DNA of 64,000 nt, taken from Myotis daubentonii (Eukaryota; Chordata; Mammalia; Chiroptera; Vespertilionidae). The translations under genes and the position numbers were made by a program. Below are positions 23,502 through 33,600 of this stretch, in pieces; the first letter of the stretch is position 1; every line of letters starts with the position of its first letter. The stretch covers positions 54,222,093 through 54,286,092 of the forward strand of contig NC_081849.1 in NCBI RefSeq assembly GCF_963259705.1, given 5' to 3'. Under the pieces are notes generated by a model. It was not told the DNA's origin. It did not search any database and worked only from the letters and a program-made list of their open reading frames with translations.

Positions 23502-23618
23502 TACATATGTATGATTACACATGTCTATGTACATATACATATGTACACAAGTATGTATGCATATACACAAGTATATATTTACATACACATACACATGAAT
23601 ATGTGTGTATGTGTATTT
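23502..23618. repeat. Low-complexity (TACA/TATG) region
   Basis: Interleaved ACAT, ATGT, TATG and CACA units without a fixed period. Confidence 0.8.
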
Positions 23619-23851
23619 TTCATATAAATAAAACCTAACATATAGCATAGTGCCTGAAAACAGTCTACTCAAAAAGTCAAATACATGGATTAATAAGACT
23701 TGCTAGCTCTTCTAATTTAGTTTAACAATTTAAAAAATCAGTTGTTTCTTACTACCTTTACTTACTCTTACAATATAATTTCCCTTAATAATTATAGCAG
23801 TATCTGTGACTGGTCATTAAATACTGTTCCTGCCTTTCAGGGAAAAAAAGA

Positions 23852-24157
23852 TCCTATCTAATAATAGATAAACATGGTAATTGACCATACCTTCACTACT
23901 CCTTCCATTGGCTAATCAGCGAGATATGCAAATTAACTGCTAACAAAGATGGCGGTTAATTTGCATACATAGGCGCCAAGCGGCAGAGCAAAGGGGCAGT
24001 GAAGGCTTGAAGGTGGCTCTGGCTGGAGCAGTGAAGACTGAAGGCGGCTCCAGCCTGAGCAAAGGCCTGGGTCCCGAGTGCCGGAGGAAAACCGGTGCTG
24101 GCAGTCAGGGGAAGGGAAGGCCTACTGCATGAATCTTTTCGTGCAACAGGCCTCTAG
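23852..24157 (+). mobile_element. Non-autonomous Helitron, 306 bp (Oct/YY1 family)
   Basis: Host A (23851), 5' TCCTATCTAATAATAG, 3' imperfect hairpin around 24127-24145, then CTAG (24154-24157) and host T. Homologous to the minus-strand copy at 16619-16905 (shared 'gagg-aaaccggtgctggcag' and 'aacaaagatggcgg' segments). Carries the octamer-YY1-octamer motif group listed separately. Confidence 0.93.
23926..23966 (+). promoter_or_regulatory. Octamer-YY1-octamer motif group in a Helitron
   Basis: ATGCAAATTAAC at 23926-23937 and its exact inverse GTTAATTTGCAT at 23955-23966 flank AAGATGGCGG at 23946-23955. ATGCAAAT is the octamer bound by POU/Oct factors, and AAGATGGCGG fits the YY1 core. Sequence match only; whether it is bound is unknown. 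Confidence 0.4.
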
Positions 24158-25115
24158 TATTTCAATAATTGCTTTAACTTCAAAGCTCTTCTCTACAGCT
24201 CATTTTATTAGGATTTAAAGTTATTATTTATATAAAAAAAATGTCAGCTGGAAGGAAAAGATAAAATTTGCTTTCTGAAGTAGTTAAAATAAGACTATAA
24301 TTAGTATGAAGAGAAGATAAACCAGATTTTACAAAGCTCTTAAAATCTTAAATTGTATGATTAGTTATTATACTGTCAATTTTTTCCTCCTATCTTTATT
24401 TTTTCCTCTCTTCCAATAAAAATCAGAAAAACAGTACAGATAAATTATGCAAATCTTCATTCTAAACACATTACTAAGTTATTGTTCTAAAAGATGTACT
24501 ATAGTACAACATGATTATTCAATCCTATCTTAAATCTTAGAAACTAAATGTCTGACACTAAAGCAAAAAGTTTATGGACTCACATGGTCAGTACTTGATA
24601 ACATGGTTTTCTCTGTTATTAAATACAAATTGAAATTAAATACATGAAATTCACATATACTAAAAAAGTGGATAAAGAGAAGATAATATAATTATAATAA
24701 TCTTATCTAGTTTCTCATAAAAACAAAAAGAATCAGATCAATATCCTGAAATATTATTAAAATCTAAATCTTCATTTCATTATAATTTTAAGTAATTATG
24801 GGTAAACAAATATAGTAAACCAATAGATCACAGTACTTAGTAGAGACTTCAAGGAGTCCAATTTTTCAACTTCAGTCTTCTAGCAAATACAGTATTTCAA
24901 ATGAAGCAACTTTCAAAAAATTTAACTGAATTTACTTGGTTATATAGTTTATTAATTTTAAAGTTAGGAAAACCTATGAAAAATAGGACGAGGATTTCAA
25001 GAAGCTAATATGTTACAACCTAATGTAAGGAGAAAACGGTTTGAAAGTATAAAACAGTATGGAAAGGCTTAATGGTAACCCTAAGAGTAGCAGAGACAGT
25101 TTAAATATACAGAAA
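24158..25115. other. Gene-free AT-rich stretch
   Basis: Nothing recognisable; strongly AT-rich between two Helitrons. Confidence 0.4.
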
Positions 25116-25267
25116 CTACAGACTTGATGCACGAAATTCGTGCAAGAGTAGGCCTTCACAGCCGTGGCTGCCTGGATCCCTCCCTCATAGCTGTGGTGCC
25201 TGCAGGCCAGGCTTCATCCCCAAAGGACATCCAGTCTAATTAGCATATTATGCTTTATTATTATAGA
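25116..25267 (-). mobile_element. Helitron unit H5 of a four-unit array (decayed 3' end)
   Basis: The terminal hairpin tgcacgaa-a-ttcgtgca (25128-25144) is clear, but the terminal CTAG reads CTACAG (25116-25121). The opposite end is '...ctttattattataga', the reverse complement of a degenerate TCTATAATAATAAAG. It abuts the next unit without spacer, at its terminal GA. Confidence 0.85.
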
Positions 25268-25723
25268 CTAGAGACCCAGTGCACAAAAATTTGTGCACTT
25301 AGGGGGTTCCCTCAGCCTGGCCTGTGCCCTCTCATAGTCTGGGACCCCTTGGGGAATGTCCAAATGCTGGCTTAGGCCCGCTCCCCGGTGTATCAGGCCT
25401 AAGCTGCCAGTCAGACATCCCTCTGGCAGCCCAGGAGCCCTCGGGGGATGTCCACTTGCCAGCAGGGAGCAGACCTAAGCTGCAGTGAGACATCCTCAGC
25501 ACTGCTGAGGAGGCGGGAGAGGCTCCGGCCATCACTGCTGTGCTGGCAGCCATCAGCCTGGCTTGTGGCTGAGCAGAGCTCCCCCTGTGGGAGCACACTG
25601 ACCACCAGGGGGCAGCTCCTGCATTGAGCGTCTGCCCCCTGGTGGTCAGTGTGTGTCATAGTGACCAGTCATTCCCAGTCATTTTGCTATTAGGGTCAAT
25701 TGCATATTACCCTTTTATTATAT
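25268..25723 (-). mobile_element. Helitron unit X, copy 1 (3' part of composite)
   Basis: CTAG at 25268-25271 followed by the near-palindrome gtgcacaaaaatttgtgcac (25279-25298). It runs to '...cccttttattatat' at 25723. Length 456, closely matching unit X copy 2 (48801-49264, 464 bp) in order and content. It contains a perfect 20-bp inverted repeat with CTCF-like cores. Joined directly to unit Y, as in the other array. Open frames in it are composition artefacts. Confidence 0.9.
25596..25651. repeat. Perfect 20-bp inverted repeat carrying two CTCF-like cores
   Basis: CACTGACCACCAGGGGGCAG (25596-25615) and its exact reverse complement (25632-25651) are separated by 16 bases. Each arm includes CCACCAGGGGGCAG, a strong CTCF-core match, so the two sites point towards each other. 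It could also form a hairpin. Binding is not shown by the sequence. Confidence 0.6.
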
Positions 25724-26219
25724 GCCTGGTGCTGGCTGGTTTGCCCTGAAGGGTGTCCCAGATCAGGGTGGGGGTCCCGCTGGGGTGCCTGGCCAGCCTT
25801 GGTGAGTACTGAGGGCCATTTTCAGACTGGCCACACCCCCTTCAGGGTGGGGGTCCCCGCTGGGGTGCCTGGCCAGCCTGGGTGAGGGGCTGATGGCTGT
25901 TTGCAGGCTGGCCACAGCCCCCAGCCACCCAAGCTCCCAGTGGAGGCTGGCTGGAAGCAGGTATCTGGGATTTATTTATCTTCTATAATTGAAACTTTGT
26001 TGCCTTGTGCGGAGGCCACAGCCGGCCAGGGCAGGCGGGAAGTTTGGCTTCCTCCATCGCTGGGGCAACCAAGCCTCCTGATTGCTCCAGCTCCGTGGCT
26101 GCCAGCCGCCATCTTGGTTGGGTTAATTTGCATATAGTCGCTCTGATTGACTGGTGGGTGTGGCTTGGGGCATAGCAAAGGTACAGTCAATTTGCATGTT
26201 TCTCTTTTATTAGATTAGA
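25724..26219 (-). mobile_element. Helitron unit Y, copy 1 (5' part of composite)
   Basis: The Y 3' side begins at 'gcctggtgctggctgg' without its CTAG. It contains about two units of an 80/81-bp repeat (the phrase gcctggccagcc recurs 80 bases apart, about 25787 and 25867). The 5' side is '...caatttgcatgtttctcttttattagattaga' ending GA at 26219. It has a YY1-like GCCGCCATCTT (26105-26115) and octamers at 26126-26133 and 26190-26197. The same Y unit, with more repeat copies, is at 47862-48800. Confidence 0.88.
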
Positions 26220-26988
26220 CTAGAGGCCCGGTACATGAAATTCATGCACTGGGGAGTGGAGGGGTGGGAGTCCTTCAGCCCAGTCTGTGCCATCTCGTAG
26301 TCGGGTACCCCTCGGGGGATGTCCACCTTCTGGCTTAGGTTCAATCCCCCCGGGCACTCAGACATCCCTCTCACAGTCATGGGCTCTCACAGTCCAGGAC
26401 CACTAGCTCCTTACCACCCACCTGCTGTAGAGGCAGTAGAGGCCTCCACCACCACCACTGTGCTCGCCAGCCATGAGCTCAGCTTCTGGCTGAGCAGGGG
26501 CTGGGGGGAGCATAGATCAACCAGAAGCTGGGCTCCCTGCTCCTTAGCACTGGCCCCACCCCTGCCCACTGGTAGAGGGGGCAGCTGGAGGAGCCATGGG
26601 AGGTTGAGGCGCCTCAGTCATGCCCCTCCTGCCTCTGCAGAGGCACCTGGACCGCGCCAACCCCTCTCCCACCGCCTCTGTGGGAAGCATGGTGCTGGGA
26701 CCAGGACTGCACAGCCGCCTCTCCCGCTGCCTCTGCGGCTGCCTCTGAGGAAGGCACAATGCCAGGGCCAGGACCATGCAGCCCCCTCTCCCGCCGCCTC
26801 TGTGGGAAGCGTGGTGCTGGGGCCAGGACCATGCAGCCCCCTCTCCTGCCGCCTCTGCGGGAGGGGGCGTGCTGGGACTGCCATGGCTGACCTGGCAGTG
26901 CCGGCTCACTGGCCCCACCCACTGGTCATTCCGGAAGGTTGTTCCGCAGTCCAGTCTAATTAGTACATTAGCTCTTTATTATATAGGA
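26220..26988 (-). mobile_element. Helitron unit H8, 769 bp
   Basis: CTAG at 26220-26223, imperfect hairpin about 26232-26249, and opposite end '...ctctttattatatagga' followed by host T (26989). The outer base on the left is the terminal A of unit Y. The GC-rich interior (26640-26900) is an irregular tandem repeat of about 55-67 bp with 'gcctctgtgggaag' and 'ggtgctggg-ccagga' blocks. This gives long open frames on both strands that are not genes. Confidence 0.9.
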
Positions 26989-29035
26989 TGTGTGAGATAA
27001 ATAACATGTAAATCATCTTATCAAAAGAGAATAAAAGAAAAAATCCACCAAAAAAACACACAAAACACTTCATTTTTATGAGAAACATATATTTGAAAAT
27101 GGGTAAATAAAGTATAGAAAAATACAAATTCATTAGCAGAAAATAGTTCAGGGACTTAGTTATAAGTTCACTATCAAGGAGAAGGATAAACTTTATTTCA
27201 TCATTTTCTAGCCCATACAGATATAAACTTTTAATGTCCATGTCTAACTTTGTTATATTAGTTTAGGATACTTCCGCATAGGATTATAAATATGCTTTAA
27301 AATTAGAAAGACCTAGAAAAGACTTGCTCAGCCTTGGCATGTGTTAATCAGACATACCAGTCAATAGCAGTATGAATAGCACTTTTTATCAGTCCTACAG
27401 GTGACCAACTACCTATGAAGAAGAGCAAATTATACTAGGTCAGAACTAACAAATGCTTTACTTCTTACAAGTTACTTAGGCAAATAAATAGTTTAAATAT
27501 ATTTGGTTTGTATAACTATTTCTAGAGAAAGAACTCAAGCTACTGTCAACTTAAAAAAATTTTAACTATATTTTCTTAATTTATTTTAGTCATATATTCT
27601 ATCACAAAGTGAGAATGCTATACACATTTCACCTGCTTTGATTTTCCTGAACAAACACTGGTTCCTTTGAGTAGTTTAATTCAGTACATAGCAGCAGTCT
27701 TTCATTTGATCCCCAAACTGGTAATGACTCTATAGTTCTGTCCCTTCAAGCCTGTGTGGACTCCAAAGGTGTATGACACTATAAGGAAATAAATCCAATT
27801 TTCCTTAGTAAGAGGTCAGAACCTGAGCAACTTAACTGAATAACAGTAATTATCTGAGCCTGAGTTCCATCTCAAAGAATAAACAGATTAAATTTACCCC
27901 AGACAGAAATCTAAGTAGTTTGACTTTGTAATGATCTAGCAAAACATATTCTAACAATTGGGTACCATAGTGTCTATTCAGTGACACTGGACTCTGAGTA
28001 AATAGTTGAAAGTTAAAAAAAAAAATTCAACTATTTATGTGTGAAAGGACAATGAATTTTAAAAGAAGGTTTATGAAGTTTCATGCCCCTTGACCTTCTC
28101 TTATTACTATTGCCCAGTGAACCTTTTCAAGATGAATGGTGTATATCTTCATCTATGACAGTCCATTTAGCAATCACAACATTTCCTATAAGTTAGATAA
28201 ATTGTCCAGTCACTTAACAAAAAGAAAGGCCAACATCAATTACAGCAAAGGTCACTCAATCCAGTTTTGTTCTATATTAAATTGTCATCAGACCTGACCA
28301 GCAATTTCATCAATAACACATCTAACCAGAATGTTCCAAAATTTAGAAATCAACGGTCTGCCCTATGGGAAAATCGAAATAGGTAAATAAGAAACAACTT
28401 TTCAAGACAAACTCACAGGGTATTGAACCCAAGATCATACTCTCCCAAGAGTCTCATTTATCTTTTAAACTACATATGACTCTTAAAAATAACTCTGTTG
28501 ATTCAATGTTTGTCCTTATAGAGATTACACAAGTTAATGTCATGTGGTCTTTATAAATACAAGTTGGACTTTCTCTGCCAAACTATCCAAGCAATTAATA
28601 CATAAAAGAAGCAAAGTATATTAGGATACTATAACCTGAATGCAATTATGAGAAGGCTGTCACACAGATCCAGAATAAAGAGTGATCTACAGGAAAACTA
28701 ACTTGAATTCCTCCAAAGATTAAATGCCATGAAGAATAAAGGCAGGCAAAGGATTCAGATTGGGGGAAAATAAAAAGACAACTCAGCCAATGCAATGAGT
28801 GAACCTTGGTTTATCCAGAATTAAAGAACAACCATACAACTAAAAAGGTCATTTTAAGAAAAACTGAAGAAATTTGAAAATGTGGCGAAATTGAAATTGC
28901 TATTTATTGTCTTAGGTGTGATCATGGGCTGTAGCTGTGTAGGATAATGTTTTTGTTTTTGGGAAATGCAAACTGGAGTGTTTAAGAGGAAGTGTTGTGA
29001 AGTTTGTAGTCAACTTTTAATGACTTGGCAAAGTG

Positions 29036-29037
<2 letters not shown>
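26989..29037. other. Gene-free AT-rich stretch
   Basis: Two kilobases of AT-rich sequence in which I recognise neither repeats nor exons. Open frames are short and lysine/phenylalanine/leucine-rich, as expected by chance. Confidence 0.45.

Positions 29038-29077
<40 letters not shown>
29038..29077 (+). repeat. (GT)n microsatellite
   Basis: About twenty uninterrupted GT units. Confidence 0.95.
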
Positions 29078-29080
<3 letters not shown>

Positions 29081-29184
29081 ATGAACAACCGTAGAAAGAA
29101 ATCAAGTAATCAAGTTTATGAATCTAGGGGAAAGATATACAGGGGTACACTGAATATTATTTCAACATATCTGTGGGTTTAAGA

Positions 29185-29705
29185 GAATTTTTAAAAATCA
29201 GATCATGTTATTTCTCTGCTCAAAACCATATACTGGTATGCCATTTTGTTCTGAATTACACCATTCTTTACAACAGCCTATAAGACCCAACATGATCTGA
29301 TCTTTCTGCATGTAATTCTTCCCCTTTTGTTAATTCACTCCAGCCACACTGGCATATTTGCTGTTTCTCGAACATATCAGGCATGCCTTTGCACTGCCTA
29401 TTCCTTCAGCCTGGAACATCATTTCTCGAGATGTATTAATTCCTTATTTAAAGACACTGCAATGAGACATAGTCCAACTACCTTATTTAAAATTGCAACT
29501 CAACTGCAACACACATTAACCTCCAGTAGATTTTCTGTTTCTCAAAATGTTATATATTTGCTTAGATAGCATTTGCACTTTTCCTGTATGCATTATCCCA
29601 AAATAAGCTCCAAGAGGGATGGATTTTTGTTCGATGAAAAACACAGAAGAGTTTCTGGCACATAACTGATTCTTAATTAATTCTTTTTGAAAGTGTACTG
29701 AATGA
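29185..29705 (+). mobile_element. L2 LINE 3' end
   Basis: Clear L2 order: 'ctctgctcaaaaccatatactgg', 'gcctataagacccaacatgatctgatctt', 'cactccagccacactggcatatttgctgtttctcgaacatatcaggc', 'ctttgcactgcctattccttcagcctggaac', and the end 'ctccaagagggatgg', 'ctggcacataactgattcttaattaattctttttgaa'. The old non-LTR element is inactive in mammals. An open frame of 80 codons within it is a chance frame. Confidence 0.88.
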
Positions 29706-30622
29706 AGAACAGCTTTATGGCTTCCCTTGGAGTTAGGAAATAAGAGATCTGCATGAGATTTTGTGGTGGAGCAAAATGGATTGGGGAAGGTAAAAGCCCA
29801 AGGAGGAACAAGCTCAGCACAGGAAGACAGAAGTGTGAGAGGAGATCCAAGGAATGAGTAGGAATGAAAGATGACCTCAAGATTCCTTAGATATTTGCTC
29901 GTTTTTACAATATGAATGCAGAGCTGAAATGGGACTGAAATAAATATATCAGCTATTCTCTAAAGATTTTGTAATGTGAGAAAGCTCATTTATAATCAAA
30001 GGATCTAGCATAAATGTAATCCAGTAAGATGGGCATGAAATATCTGATAAGTAATGTGCAAGAAATGTTCAATCAAAATTTAAATAAAGAGACCATGCTT
30101 GTCAGTATCATATCTAGTGATGGTATTTATGTTAATGAGATTGTGTGTTACCTGCCATCAAAGCTCATCTGCAAAGGAACCAGGGTCCTACAATGCACCA
30201 AGGGTTATTGGCAGTTGGAACCATAAGCTTGCCATGAGGCAAAACCACCTAATTAGTTCTCTATATTTCAAGTGCTAAATAAACCAGCTGCAATCATATA
30301 CTGGCTTGACACCAGGATATACACAACCAACGACATGCAATGCATACTTGTGGTAACATCAAGTCATTTAAACATTTCTGAGAGTGGAGAGAGATGGTTA
30401 GGAATCTTTAGGTTGGAAGGAATGACAATCAAAGCCTCTTTTCTGGATATGTATTACATTGTCACTTTTCTCTTCCTGGGTACTAGTGGTACTTATTTAG
30501 AAAACTAGTGATGAATAAGACCAAAAGTAATTCCAACTCCATCATATGATTCTGAGCTCAAGGATAGACTTCTTGAACAAGGACACTGCGATAATGGTTT
30601 CGTTTAAAAAAAGTGTTGGGAG
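29706..30622. other. Gene-free stretch
   Basis: No repeat or exon assigned. The final bases (30612-30622) are the left TSD of the next VES. Confidence 0.4.
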
Positions 30623-30840
30623 CCCAGCCAGTGTTGCTCAGTGGTTGAGCATCAACCCATGAACCAGGAGGTCACGGTTCAATTCCCGGTCAGGGCACAT
30701 GCGCAGGTTGTGAGCATGATCCCTAGTGTGGACATGCAGGAGGCAACTGATCAATGATTCTCCCTCATCATCAATGTTTGTATACTTCTCTCCATCTCCC
30801 TTCCTCTCTCTGAAATCAATAAAGACATAATTTTAAAAAT
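30623..30840 (+). mobile_element. VES SINE with 11-bp TSD
   Basis: 'cccagccagtgttgctcagtggttgagc', 'gaaccaggaggtcacggttc', 'tcagggcacatgcgcagg', 'aatcaataaagacataatttt'. TSD agtgttgggag at 30612-30622 and 30841-30851 is identical. Same head variant (GTGTTGCTCAG) as the copy at 35845. Confidence 0.96.
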
Positions 30841-33329
30841 AGTGTTGGGAGATTTTACATGTGTTTAATACATATATCTTAGTTTTTAATAAGATAAAAT
30901 TAAGGACAACTTATTGTGCATTATTCATTTATAATGTTAAATACTTTGTTTTTCTAGGCTTACCTAATATTTAAGTGAAAATATATATTTTGAATTACTA
31001 TCACTTGGTTTACAAATTTTGTAGGACACAGTCAAACTCATCATCCCAAGAAACACAATGCTTCATATTTTTAAACACATGGCCTATCATAATACATTTA
31101 ATGGATTTTAAAATAATCACTTACGGAGCAGTCTATTCTGAAAAATTCATTTCAAATATACTTGTAACCAAACAATAGTTAATTATTAAATAATCAATGT
31201 GGTGGTCCTTAGTTGGGTTATCACTAGGTTTCCATTTAACATTAGCTTGTGATAATAAATGAATTTAACTAGAAATTTATCTATTTGTATAAATCTATTC
31301 CTCAAGAAATGGTCTGTAGGGAAACCCACTTTTCTAAGCAAAATTTTATTGAGTATGTTTAGTTACAAACATTTCTGATATTTGCACATAGGCATTTACT
31401 ACTTCCCATGTCATCCTACCTCACCTTACTTATTCATTTTAGAAAACAGTTATACAGTCACTACTATTTACTGTCTGCAGCTTTTCTTTCCAAATATTTA
31501 TATCAAATATTTTTATTTACCAATTTATTTATATCAAGTTGATTTATTTATATCCAATAAGTATCTGTATATTTAGTTTTACTCACTAGTAGTTTAATTC
31601 TAAATGAAAAATATCAAAATGAGCCTGGCTGTTAATTTAAAAATATCTTTATGATTACCTATAATACATAGCAATTATTAACTCAGGCACCTTAAAAATT
31701 AAACATTTTTGAAAACCATATATTTCTTTTATATTATTTTAATCTTGAATTCCATTTCCTTGTCACTATTGCATTTCATGTTAATATGAAATATTATGAT
31801 ATGTCAAAAGACATATGTTAGAAGATAACTGTAAATAGTGGTTATCTAAACATTCATACCACTATACCATGTGTTCATTTTTCTTTTACACAGTGAATTG
31901 AATATTCTGTGATCTTTACGTAAAATTTAAAAAACAAAAAATTAAAAATACTTGAAGAAAAAAATAACATTGAATTATTATGAGTGCTTTTATTAAATTA
32001 CTTTATTTTTCATTCATTTGAATATTATTTTATTCTACTCAAATACTTTTAGTAAGTAAAAGAATCAGGTAAAATCAGTGTTAATTTTAAGCAATTAGTA
32101 TTTAAATAATTAATGTTGCATTCAGAAGCCAAGCCAAATATTTATTTTGCTAATGAGAATAACAACATTCCAAGAATTACATTTTAACTGCAACTGCAAT
32201 AATCCGGTTTAATCTCAGGTTTACTCAATGTCCAATCTTAATGAAGTCATTCCATACATGAAATTACAAAACATATTTTCTATTTTTCTAAAGTTAAAGT
32301 ACTTGAAAGAGCAAGGTTAGTCCTAATAATGAGCACATTTTACCAGTGTTCTCCAGAAAAACGACTACTATCACCAGCTGAATACTGATAAATGACACTT
32401 TCAATCTGACTTTTGTAATTTATCATTACTCAGATCTTCCTATAAATCTCTATTCTACTCCAAGGATTAAATTCAATGTGAAAAATGAATCTTAAATAGG
32501 ATTATCCCAGATAATTCTAGATTATGTGGTTTAAATGATTTGCTTTAAACATCCAATATTTTGAGAAAAAAAATATTCATAACATCACTACCTTTTTAAA
32601 ATTTAGTGAATATTTATGTACACTTCGCAAAAAAAGAAATACTAAAAGCAAGGTCAATATTTATGAGTTAATACTCTATCTCCAAATCTTGAAATATGTC
32701 AAGAGCTCTTGGGTAAATAAAATTATTTATGGTATAGTAAAAATCAGCATTTTTGTAACATTTCTATTTAAAAAACAAGGTAATAGTTACATGTGATAGA
32801 AAAAAATGCACTTGTATAAATTTACCTAATAAATATTGGAACATTTTAAATGTTTGTATTTTTTTATATATAGAAGGCAAACAAAGAGGATATAATTTTT
32901 TCATACCGGTATCCCACAACACCCTTCCTTTTTAATCCCCCGCCCCCACAGGCTAATTTGTCAAGGCTGAAAAAGATACATATATTAACAGGGACCATTA
33001 AGGATTCTTATAATTAATATTACAAGACATCTTTATGACATAATTTAAAAGCCCATAAATATATTAACTATTTCATGCCAATTATAAAAATTAATAATAG
33101 CATTTTACAATTGGGTACTAATTACATTCTAGACACTTCTAATAATAAAGATGAATAAATGAACACACCAATCAAAGAGTTTTAATTTAATGCTCATTAG
33201 AAAAAATATATGAAAACAAGACAGAATGTGAATCCATTGAAGATGCTATATAGAGAAAAATATAGCATGTGTATGTTTATAATTCAATATGTAAGTAGAA
33301 ATTAAATATAGAAAAAATGTGAAATGGCT
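30841..33329. other. Very AT-rich gene-free stretch
   Basis: Some 2.5 kb of low-GC sequence with many A/T runs. No recognisable repeat family or exon. Confidence 0.45.
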
Positions 33330-33600
33330 CATTTAAAACATTGATAAATGAAGTGGCAATCAAAATATTTCAATCTATACTGAATTGCTATTATAAAGAT
33401 ACAGTTATTCTCAGATTATGTAATTCCAATCAATATTCCAGTAATACTTTTTTACTGGAGTTTGCAAAAGTGACTCTAAAATTCACCTTGGAGAACAAAA
33501 TTCCAATAGCCAAGACAATTTGGAAGAAATGTAGACATGAGGCCAAATTGTATTTTATAAGTGTTTTTTACAACTATAATAATTAACACTGATACTCATG
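33330..33600 (+). pseudogene. Ancient LINE-1 ORF2 relic
   Basis: 'ataaagatacagttattctcag', 'aattccaatcaatattccagtaat', 'aagtgactctaaaattcaccttggagaac', 'atagccaagacaatttggaag' corresponds to the part of L1 ORF2 just after the RT domain, heavily decayed. No frame is conserved. Unrelated in age to the L1 at 11.9 kb. Confidence 0.6.

Noticed and set aside
26319..26963. A 214-codon open frame on the plus strand, and three long reverse frames over the same bases
   Set aside because: It lies wholly inside Helitron H8, in a GC-rich irregular tandem repeat where stop codons are rare on both strands. No domain, no splice context, and the peptide is low-complexity.
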